From SB25 sp050180705 (lineage in GTDB: Bacteria > Bacteroidota > Bacteroidia > Bacteroidales > Tenuifilaceae), in the NCBI GenBank assembly GCA_050180705.1, contig JBFXDX010000002.1, forward strand, positions 310,001 through 374,000: a stretch of DNA of 64,000 bases, written 5' to 3'. Within the stretch, counting starts at the first letter, position 1. The number at the start of each line of letters is the position of its first letter. The translations under genes and the position numbers were made by a program. This document shows, piece by piece, positions 34,479 to 42,449 of the stretch. Below the pieces are notes generated by a model. The model did not search any database. It had not been told where the DNA came from and saw nothing but the letters and a program-made list of their open reading frames with translations.

Positions 34479-36245
34479 ATGTATTTAAAGTGTTTTTCTG
34501 TTTTTTTACTTGTCTCTCTTGTTTCGTTTCCTATATTTTCTCAAGATTCGGAAATTTTATTTCATCGTGTCGATAGTTGTAAAAGTGTTGGTGATACCTT
34601 CGGTGTTGCAAGGGCTTACTTTGGATTGGTAAAAAATTATGATTTGTTAGGAGATGATGAGAAATTGTCTCTTTCGCTTGACAGCGCATTAAGGTATGCT
34701 ATGCTTTCAAAAAATAGAAAGGCATACATAAAGGTTCAAACCTATCAGGCTTCTTATATTAGCGATAAAGGTCGTCACGAAGAATCCATTGAAATGTACC
34801 GGAATATCTATAATGGATATTTAGAGATTGGCGATACTGCTAAAGCTGCCGATATGCTCATGAATATAGGCATGGAGTATAATAATATAGGAAGGTATTC
34901 CGATGCTTTGAATGAGGAATTGTCTGCTCTCAAAATGAGAGAAGATGTTGATGATTTATCAAATATTGCAAAGTATTATCAATTGATAGGAGAGGTTTAT
35001 AAGCAGTTAGGCCAAAAGGATAAATGGCGCGAATTTTTCCAGAAAGCAGATTCGTTGGCTCGATCAAATGATTTGTATGCCAACTTTTTTACAAAAGTGG
35101 GCATTTTAAACGATTTGGGAGGATTTTACGAGAACGATAATGAATTGGATAAAGCCAAAGTTACATACGAGGAACTCTATATGCTTTGTGAAAAAGAACA
35201 GTATGTAAATGGCCAAATTGTGGCTCTTGGTAATTTGGTGCCTGTTTTAAAGAAGATGGGGCTTAAGCATGAGGCGTTGGCACAATCGCTGAAGGTATTA
35301 TCTATTTCAGAGAAAACAGATCGCGCTTACCATATTATTTGTAACCTAAATTCTGTGGCGGAGCAATACTTGAATTTGAATAAAGCCGAAGTTGCGGTGC
35401 AATACTTTTTGAGGGCTGAGCAGATGGCTGCATCGAAAGAGTATCCCTTGGAACGTATGCAGAGTTGGAAAGGATTATGCAACGCTTATAAAAATACTGG
35501 GGATTATAGAAATGCTCTCAAGTATTTTGAACTGGAAACTGAGTTTAGCGATTCACTTAAAGGAGTCGAGGTGAAGAAGAATGTTGCGGAGTTGGAGACT
35601 CGTTATCAAACAGAGAAGAAAGAGCAGCAGATACGAGAACTTTCGTTACAAAGCGAACTTAGCAGAAAAAAAGTTCGAACCTTAATTGGCTTTGTGGTTG
35701 TATCAATCTTACTAATTATTCTTTTGATTTATATTATTAGTATTCGTAAGAAAGCGATTGATCAGCAGAAGGAATTAATTGCAAAGCAACGCGAGGTGGC
35801 GCATCTGAATCAGGAGAAACTTCGGATGGAGATTGATCAAAAGAATCGGGAATTGTCATCGTTGGCGCTACAAATGGCGTGTAAAAGCGAGTTGGTAAAT
35901 GAGTTGAAAGGAACGATAGATTCAGGTCTTGACTCGGTTTCAATGAGTCGAATTGTTCGTGTAATAGAGAATGAATTTAATAGTAGTTCCGATTGGGAGG
36001 CATTTCGACTTAGGTTCGAAGAAGTGCATCCCTCTTTTTTTAAATCAATTAAAACACTGTTTCCCGATCTTACCCAAGGTGAATTGAAGTTGTGTGCTTT
36101 GTTGCAGTTAAACCTTACATCAAAGGAAATTGCAAGTATCAACAATATTACAGTGGCCGCTGTCGATAAAAGTCGAAACCGTCTTCGAAAGAAGTTAAAT
36201 TTATCTCCCGATGAATCGTTGAATGAATTTTTGGGTAAATTTTAA
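34479..36245 (+). CDS. Membrane TPR protein with C-terminal HTH domain
   Basis: 588 residues from the ATG at 34479; the frame opens at 34443 inside the previous gene. Signal peptide (FSVFLLVSLVSFPIFSQ), then about 350 residues of TPR helices outside the inner membrane, a coiled coil, a membrane span (LIGFVVVSILLIILLIYIISI), a second coiled coil, and a C-terminal LuxR-like helix-turn-helix (LTQGELKLCALLQLNLTSKE with the recognition-helix region IASINNITVAAVDKSRNRLR). Likely a membrane-tethered transcription regulator driven by an extracytoplasmic signal, a known Bacteroidota architecture. It directly precedes the surface-protein genes, which are candidate targets (inference). Confidence 0.88.
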   Translation: MYLKCFSVFLLVSLVSFPIFSQDSEILFHRVDSCKSVGDTFGVARAYFGLVKNYDLLGDDEKLSLSLDSALRYAMLSKNRKAYIKVQTYQASYISDKGRHEESIEMYRNIYNGYLEIGDTAKAADMLMNIGMEYNNIGRYSDALNEELSALKMREDVDDLSNIAKYYQLIGEVYKQLGQKDKWREFFQKADSLARSNDLYANFFTKVGILNDLGGFYENDNELDKAKVTYEELYMLCEKEQYVNGQIVALGNLVPVLKKMGLKHEALAQSLKVLSISEKTDRAYHIICNLNSVAEQYLNLNKAEVAVQYFLRAEQMAASKEYPLERMQSWKGLCNAYKNTGDYRNALKYFELETEFSDSLKGVEVKKNVAELETRYQTEKKEQQIRELSLQSELSRKKVRTLIGFVVVSILLIILLIYIISIRKKAIDQQKELIAKQREVAHLNQEKLRMEIDQKNRELSSLALQMACKSELVNELKGTIDSGLDSVSMSRIVRVIENEFNSSSDWEAFRLRFEEVHPSFFKSIKTLFPDLTQGELKLCALLQLNLTSKEIASINNITVAAVDKSRNRLRKKLNLSPDESLNEFLGKF

Positions 36246-36342
36246 TTCGAAAATTTACATTGTCATAGTTTTGTCATACCTGTAAATTCTCTATTTGTCA
36301 GGAGGTTCATGTTTATTTGCGAGAAAATTCATCTCTCGTAAA

Positions 36343-37002
36343 ATGTCTCCAACAAGATCGTTTTTTTTATTCTGTATTCTCATTTCAGTGATTGGTTGTG
36401 TTTCCAAAAAGCATGACTCCTTTAATGCTTTTGATTTTCGTTCGGCAAAGGCAACCATGGTGTCGTATGGGAAATCTTTTGGAACTTTTCGTAATTCTAC
36501 TACAACTCTCTGGATCGATAGTTATGGAGAGGAAATATCAATTATTCGACAGTCAATTCGCGATTACTCTCCATTGGGATTGTCGGTTTTGGAAAAAAAT
36601 AATACGCTTGATATTATTAAGGGAGATAGTCTTTTCTCAATAAACTTATCGAATCAATCGGGTGTTGTTAGGAGCCTTGGTCTAGGTGCCGATTCTCTTT
36701 ATTTGTCAAATTTGAGTTTCCCAATACTTGGTAAGGATTTATGCAGGTCGGGGAAGTGTATTGGTTCCGATTCTGTTTTGATGCGACCCTGTAAAGTGTA
36801 TTCTCTTCTTGATAGAAAGGTCTGGCTTTACAAAGGGTTAATTCTTAAAACAGAACGAAAACTACTAGGCGAGACCTATACCGAGTTAGTTACTTCGTTG
36901 GAGGAGAATTGTGATGTTGATCCTGCTGTTTTTGCAATACCGCTTAATGTCGATTTTCATAATAACAATAATAAATACCAAACTAAATCAATTAAGAAAT
37001 GA
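36343..37002 (+). CDS. Putative lipoprotein, unknown function
   Basis: 219 residues from the ATG at 36343; the frame opens at a TTG at 36295. A clear lipobox ends the signal (FFLFCILISVIGC), so it is a lipoprotein, probably of the outer membrane. The rest is a beta-rich domain with three Cys-containing segments (LCRSGKCIG, MRPCKVYS, EENCDVDP). No family was recognised, although the overall layout recalls outer-membrane lipoprotein-sorting-like folds. Its stop overlaps the next gene's ATG (ATGA), so the two are translationally coupled and probably work together. Confidence 0.8.
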   Translation: MSPTRSFFLFCILISVIGCVSKKHDSFNAFDFRSAKATMVSYGKSFGTFRNSTTTLWIDSYGEEISIIRQSIRDYSPLGLSVLEKNNTLDIIKGDSLFSINLSNQSGVVRSLGLGADSLYLSNLSFPILGKDLCRSGKCIGSDSVLMRPCKVYSLLDRKVWLYKGLILKTERKLLGETYTELVTSLEENCDVDPAVFAIPLNVDFHNNNNKYQTKSIKK

Positions 37003-38756
37003 AACGATTTTTATTTTTTGGACTATTGATGTCCCTTGTTTTTGTGGGGTGCGAAAAGGATGAAACAGAAGAGCCAGAGGTACCCTATACCCATCAATCC
37101 GAAACAATAACAAAAGATACTGTTTGGAAGGCGGTAAATAATCCACATTTAATTAAGAGTTATGTGAAAGTTAGCAGTGGAACGCTAACCGTTGAACCTG
37201 GTGTGATTGTGAAGTTTGAAACGGGAGGTTACCTTGAGATTGGTGGAACTAATGCCAAACTGTTGGCGATTGGAACATCGGACAAGCCTATTCTGTTTAC
37301 GAGTAATTCTACTTCGCCACAAGTAGGTGATTGGAGAGACATTGTTTTTAAGCAAGGAGCCATTGATTCTAGGTTAGAGCATTGTAAGGTGGAATATGGC
37401 GGAAATAGTACCTCCTCGGGCATGATCGATATAAATAGTAACGCTTTGGTTTCGATGAATAGTTGTGAATTGTCGAATTCCCTCTATTTTCCAATAGTGG
37501 CCGACGATGGTAATGGTTTTGTTTCGTTCACAAACAATACAATTACGAGTACAACCACTCATGCAATGGAACTACATGGCCGAAATATTGGCAGTATTGG
37601 CGATGGAAATATCTTTAACATACCTGAAAACTATGGTATTTTGGTTACCGATAATGGCGCAGGATATGTTTACATTACCGAATCGGCGTCGTGGCGAAAG
37701 GTGAATGTTCCATATTTCTTGGAGAAGGAGGCTATTGTTAAAGGCGGAGCAACATTAACCATTGAGGCCGGAAATACTATTAGGTTTATGGCTGGCAAAG
37801 GTATTAGGGTTGGGTATAATAGCGAGAATGGATCTCTTGTTGCTAAAGGAACTGAGGCCGATTCAATCTATTTTACTTCGGCAAGTGCATCACCTCAGGT
37901 AGGCGATTGGAAATCGCTTGATTTTGAGAATGGGGCGATAAATTGCGAGTTGCAGTATTGTAGCATTAGTTATGGTGGTGCGTCAACATCTTTAGGAATG
38001 ATAAATGTTCAAGGAGCGGCTTTACTTAGTGTGAAGAACAGCAAAATAAGCAATGCTAAGTATATTGCAGTTGAAGCCGAAAGCGATGGTAATGGATTCG
38101 TTGAATTTCAGGATAATAAACTGTATGGTGTCGATGGGCAGCATTTGATGGCTGTAAAAGGATTTCATGTTGGTGATATCGGTGTTGGTAATGTTTTTTA
38201 TGCTGCCGATAATTATGGTATTTTAATTACAGGCGGAGGTACTGGTTATGCCTATGTTGATGCTGATGATTACTGGAGAAGCCATAATGTTCCATATTTT
38301 GTAGAAGATGATATCTATATTAGAAAAGAGGCTGCCATTACGATTCAAGAAGGTGCTGAGTTCCGATTTTATAGTGGAACAAAATTATTGGTGGGCACTT
38401 CTAGCAATGGAAGTGGAAAACTAATTGCTCGTGGAACATCCGAAAAACCAATTGTATTTACTTCTGCAAATGCAACTCCTCAAAAGGGCGATTGGAGAGG
38501 TATTGAGTTTAGCTCTTATACACTTGCTGGGAGTGAATTGTCGTATTGCAATGTAAGTTATGCTGGCTCCTCTAAAGCAAATGTTGATATCTACAGATGT
38601 GGCGATGGAAATCCAACAATCGAGAATTGTACAATCTCCAATTCTAAAACATGGGGTGTCTATAAGCGGAAGTCAAGCGCTGGCTATGCAGTTCCAATTT
38701 TATCCAATAATACATTTGTCGATAATACCTCTGGCGATACAGGTGAGGATAGTTAA
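36999..38756 (+). CDS. Beta-helix lipoprotein with three tandem repeats
   Basis: 585 residues. The signal ends in the lipobox LVFVGC, followed by an acidic EKDETEEPE tether typical of surface-exposed Bacteroidota lipoproteins. The body is a right-handed parallel beta-helix built of three repeats of about 190 residues. Each has an entry strand (SWRKVNVPYFLE / YWRSHNVPYFVE), then an ...SPQVGDW or ...TPQKGDW turn, then ...CKVEYGG / CSISYGG / CNVSYAG. Such folds bind or cleave polysaccharides or act as adhesins; no catalytic site was identified. Overlaps the upstream lipoprotein gene by 4 nt. Confidence 0.85.
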   Translation: MKRFLFFGLLMSLVFVGCEKDETEEPEVPYTHQSETITKDTVWKAVNNPHLIKSYVKVSSGTLTVEPGVIVKFETGGYLEIGGTNAKLLAIGTSDKPILFTSNSTSPQVGDWRDIVFKQGAIDSRLEHCKVEYGGNSTSSGMIDINSNALVSMNSCELSNSLYFPIVADDGNGFVSFTNNTITSTTTHAMELHGRNIGSIGDGNIFNIPENYGILVTDNGAGYVYITESASWRKVNVPYFLEKEAIVKGGATLTIEAGNTIRFMAGKGIRVGYNSENGSLVAKGTEADSIYFTSASASPQVGDWKSLDFENGAINCELQYCSISYGGASTSLGMINVQGAALLSVKNSKISNAKYIAVEAESDGNGFVEFQDNKLYGVDGQHLMAVKGFHVGDIGVGNVFYAADNYGILITGGGTGYAYVDADDYWRSHNVPYFVEDDIYIRKEAAITIQEGAEFRFYSGTKLLVGTSSNGSGKLIARGTSEKPIVFTSANATPQKGDWRGIEFSSYTLAGSELSYCNVSYAGSSKANVDIYRCGDGNPTIENCTISNSKTWGVYKRKSSAGYAVPILSNNTFVDNTSGDTGEDS

Positions 38757-38765
38757 TTGTAGCTG

Positions 38766-38790
38766 GCATCATTAGGAACTCTAATGATGC
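38766..38790 (+). terminator. Hairpin between beta-helix gene and T9SS gene
   Basis: GCATCATTAG, loop GAACT, CTAATGATGC: 10 perfect pairs, followed by TTAGTCTTATAATAT. The tail is weak in T, so it may only partly terminate. It lies 10 bp after one stop and 28 bp before the next start. Confidence 0.5.
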
Positions 38791-38817
38791 TTAGTCTTAT
38801 AATATAAAATCTATGAT

Positions 38818-41800
38818 ATGAAAAAGAAATCAAGAATTAGTCTGTTGTTAGTAAGTCTGCTTTTAGCTATTGTGACTCAGGGTGCGGTAATAAATGTACC
38901 TGCCGATTATAGCACAATACAATTGGCAATTGATGCCGCTCAGAGTGGCGATACTATTGTTCTTGCAAATGGAACTTATGTCGAGAATTTGTCTCTTTCA
39001 AATAAAAGCCTAGTCATTGCCTCGCAGTTTATATATAGTCGAAATCCGGCTGATGTAGATGCAACTATTATCAAGAATGGAGCGCAGCCAACAGAGTCAA
39101 AGTCTATACTCTATGTTTCAGGCCTTAGAACCTATAGGCTGGAACTTGTCGGTTTAACAATAAGCGATGGCGTAAATTCACGCGCTTTATATGTTTCTGG
39201 TTATAGTACATTGGTGTCTAATGTCAAATTTAGTAATAACAGTGCGGGTGCAATTCATGTTTGGGATGGCGATGCTAGAATTGCTAGTTGCATTTTTACT
39301 AATAATGACAATACTATGGATAGTGGTGGTGCTGTTTATCTACAGATGAGCAATGAGGATCGAAATATTCAGGTTGATAGTTGTGTTTTTAGTAACAATT
39401 CTACACCAGGGAATGGCGGTGCAATTTATTCAACTGTGTACAAAAGTAAATTGAGAATTATTGGAAATACGATTTTCGAGAATAGCGCAAATCGAGGTGG
39501 AGCAATTTCTCTATCGTTAGGAACATTGCCCGATGTTCTCGTCTCTCGCAATGTAATGTACGGAAATGTAGCAACTGTTGAGGGCGGTGCTGTTTATGTA
39601 TCGGGTCGAAGTTCTCGTTTTGTCAATAATACAATTGTGAATAATAGATTATCGACACATGGCGATTCCTACAAAGGTGGTGCGATGTATTTTAAGGCTA
39701 CAAATTCATATACCTATGTAACGCTTATCAATAATATTATTAAGGCTAATACTTTTATTGCTGCCGATAAAGAGGTTTATCTTAACTTTTCTGATGCTGC
39801 AACCAATAGTGCTGCTCGAATTAGTTATTGCAATATTACCGAAAATGCCGACGATTATAGTAGCGCCAATGCCAATGCTACTGTTGAGTTCCTCGATGGA
39901 AATATTACGTCTGATCCTCTGTTTATTGATGTTCAGAGTAACGACTTTAGTCTTCAGCAAAATTCACCATGTATTGATGCTGGCGCACCCGATGTGTTAG
40001 GCGATGGCTCAAACTGGCAAACCGATCCTGAGGATCAAGACCCTGACGGTACACGGTTGGATATTGGAGCCATTCCGTATATCGACGATACACCAACATT
40101 TATGGCAGATTTCTCCTTTACACAGATTGATACATTTGCACCATCTGAGGTTCTGTTTAATGATATGTCGAAGGTAATCAATTCGCCAGCAATTACTTCT
40201 TGGAGTTGGGATTTTGGCGATGGCACAAGCTCTACAGAGGAGAATCCAATGCATTGTTATTCTGATGCTGGAACCTATAATGTATCGCTTACTATTAGCA
40301 ATGGCGCTAATACCGATACAAAAGTGGTTAGCGAGGCCATAACCGTTTTAGGTGTCGAGGATGGTTACTATACTCAGTTAATAAATCTACCAATGGAGCA
40401 AACTCTTGTTGCTGGACAGTTAACTGGTTACTCCGAAAATAATGTTCCTTTTACTATAGCAAAAGCTATATATCCGAACTTTACCGAATTAGATGGAGAT
40501 CCTGTATATTCTAGTAATGGAGATGAATATTGGGGACATCAAGCCCGATTTGAGTTTGATCTAACATCGATAGATGGCGAGATTGTTGAAGTTGCCGCAG
40601 AGGTTGCCGATAATAATGGTGGAACTATGCTTGTGATTTATTCCGAATCTACTGCTATCTACAGTAATCAGGTCGGATGTGCCGATCCAAATTATTGTTC
40701 AAAATTTCAGTGGTTTAGCTTTAAGCCAGAAAGTAGTCAGCAACCAACAAAAGTTGTTTTTTCATCGTTTGAGGGTGGCATTTCAACTTTGCGAATAAAA
40801 GTTAAGAAGCCCAAATTGTCGCCATCTCTCGATATTTCTGTTTATGCAGCAACTTGTAATCAGTACTTTTTCTCACCTATTATAGAGAATGCTCCTTTGG
40901 GCAATTTAAAGTACCAATGGTTTTTGGATGGAAGTAGTGCAATGGAAGATGCGTCTTACTTCGGCACATTCGATGCAGGAGAACATGAGGTTTGTTTAAA
41001 GGTATTTGTTGATGATAGTAGCATCCCATTTGTCGAGAAATGTGTCAATTTTAAGGCTGAAACGATTTCAACTTCTCTGATTTATACCTACTATCCTGTT
41101 GAGAAACGAGTTGAGATGGCTGGAAGGGTAACATCTTCGGACAGTGTAAATTATCATTGGACTTATGGCGATGGGGAATATGGCGATGGCAGTTTATCTG
41201 TAGAGCATACTTATACTAACAACGGAACATACTATCCAACATTTGTTGCTACTTCAATTAATAATAATGGGTGTTTTGCAAATAGTTCAGTTGAGATTGT
41301 TGTGTCCGATGTTTCTGCAACAGGCGAGTGTGAAAATAATCGAATAGAAGGGGTGTTTGATACCCAGCTCGCCTCTGTTAATTTAAATGATTTTGAGGTT
41401 GAATTGTATAAAATAGAAGAAGCAAGTTTGCCCTTTCTTTGGTCAGCATCTTCAATAAATCCTAACAACGGTCAGTTTATATTCGAGAATATACCATCGG
41501 GTAACTATTGCTTGCGCGGAATAGTAAATAACCCAGAGAGTTATCCATCTTTACTTATTGGGTATTTTAATGAGTTGATGAATCGGGTAGTTACTTGGCA
41601 GCAGGCTTCGCCAATTGTGTTGACATGCCATACTTCAGCAAATCTCGATTTGAGTATGGCTGCTATTAGCGCTATTTTATCCGGTGGAAATGCTTCAATT
41701 TCGGGCTTAATAGTTTATGGAGATTCTGAATCGGAAGGTGTTAAATACTCCACAGGTGTTAATGATCAAAATCCTTGTAAAGGTGCAACTATCATGCTTA

Positions 41801-42297
41801 TGAATCAAAATGATGATGTACTGTCTGTGACTTATAGTTCTGATGGGGGAGGCTATCGTTTTTCTGAATTACCTAGCGGTAACTATAAATTACTTGTCGA
41901 TATAGTTGGCTTAAATCAATCTACTACGCACGAGTTTACAATTACTTCGGGCAATGAAACATATAGTAACCTGAATTTTATAGTAGATACGTTAGATCTT
42001 TTAATTACTGCAACAACTAGTACTGTCGATGTCAATGTAGACAAGATGGAGAGTAACACAATAAAGGTTTTTCCCAATCCTTTTGTCGATAATACGATGG
42101 TGAGTTTTGTTTCTTCTAATGATCAAAACGGGCAATTGTGGATTTATTCTGCTACGGGTGTTGAGATGTATCATAGAAGTATTCATGTTGTAGAAGGTGT
42201 GAATAGTATTCCAATTAGCATTCGAAAGAGTGGGGTTTATATTTTGAAAATTCAGATTGACAAGAGCCTTTACCGTTTAAAGGTGATTCGGTATTAG
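38818..42297 (+). CDS. Large T9SS-exported protein: beta-helix, PKD domains, sorting signal
   Basis: 1159 residues. Signal peptide (SLLLVSLLLAIVTQGA); a pectate-lyase-like/choice-of-anchor beta-helix (PADYSTIQLAIDAAQSGDTI through residue about 420); a PKD domain (FTQIDTFAPSEVLFND ... SWDFGDGTSSTEENPMH); further Ig-like or PKD modules (YHWTYGDGEYGDG); carboxypeptidase-regulatory-like repeats (YRFSELPSGNYKL); and a C-terminal type A sorting domain (VFPNPFVDNTMVSF ... GVYILKIQI ... RLKVIRY). It should therefore cross the outer membrane by the type IX system and be fixed to the cell surface or released. Follows the beta-helix lipoprotein, with a hairpin between them. Confidence 0.9.
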   Translation: MKKKSRISLLLVSLLLAIVTQGAVINVPADYSTIQLAIDAAQSGDTIVLANGTYVENLSLSNKSLVIASQFIYSRNPADVDATIIKNGAQPTESKSILYVSGLRTYRLELVGLTISDGVNSRALYVSGYSTLVSNVKFSNNSAGAIHVWDGDARIASCIFTNNDNTMDSGGAVYLQMSNEDRNIQVDSCVFSNNSTPGNGGAIYSTVYKSKLRIIGNTIFENSANRGGAISLSLGTLPDVLVSRNVMYGNVATVEGGAVYVSGRSSRFVNNTIVNNRLSTHGDSYKGGAMYFKATNSYTYVTLINNIIKANTFIAADKEVYLNFSDAATNSAARISYCNITENADDYSSANANATVEFLDGNITSDPLFIDVQSNDFSLQQNSPCIDAGAPDVLGDGSNWQTDPEDQDPDGTRLDIGAIPYIDDTPTFMADFSFTQIDTFAPSEVLFNDMSKVINSPAITSWSWDFGDGTSSTEENPMHCYSDAGTYNVSLTISNGANTDTKVVSEAITVLGVEDGYYTQLINLPMEQTLVAGQLTGYSENNVPFTIAKAIYPNFTELDGDPVYSSNGDEYWGHQARFEFDLTSIDGEIVEVAAEVADNNGGTMLVIYSESTAIYSNQVGCADPNYCSKFQWFSFKPESSQQPTKVVFSSFEGGISTLRIKVKKPKLSPSLDISVYAATCNQYFFSPIIENAPLGNLKYQWFLDGSSAMEDASYFGTFDAGEHEVCLKVFVDDSSIPFVEKCVNFKAETISTSLIYTYYPVEKRVEMAGRVTSSDSVNYHWTYGDGEYGDGSLSVEHTYTNNGTYYPTFVATSINNNGCFANSSVEIVVSDVSATGECENNRIEGVFDTQLASVNLNDFEVELYKIEEASLPFLWSASSINPNNGQFIFENIPSGNYCLRGIVNNPESYPSLLIGYFNELMNRVVTWQQASPIVLTCHTSANLDLSMAAISAILSGGNASISGLIVYGDSESEGVKYSTGVNDQNPCKGATIMLMNQNDDVLSVTYSSDGGGYRFSELPSGNYKLLVDIVGLNQSTTHEFTITSGNETYSNLNFIVDTLDLLITATTSTVDVNVDKMESNTIKVFPNPFVDNTMVSFVSSNDQNGQLWIYSATGVEMYHRSIHVVEGVNSIPISIRKSGVYILKIQIDKSLYRLKVIRY

Positions 42298-42317
42298 CAT
42301 GAACTAGTTAAATACGG

Positions 42318-42350
42318 CAAGGTCAACTATTATTTAGTCGACCTTGTTTG
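42318..42350 (+). terminator. Terminator after the T9SS cargo gene
   Basis: 12-bp arms (CAAGGTCAACTA / TAGTCGACCTTG) with one mismatch and a TTATT loop, followed by TTTG. It lies 20 bp after the stop. Confidence 0.7.
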
Positions 42351-42449
42351 TTGTTTGAGTTATTTCTTTGTTAATTAGTTCGAATTGGTAAGATTATCAC
42401 AATTTTACAGGCTATATTTGTAAAATGTAAATCGTTTTATTCGAGAACT

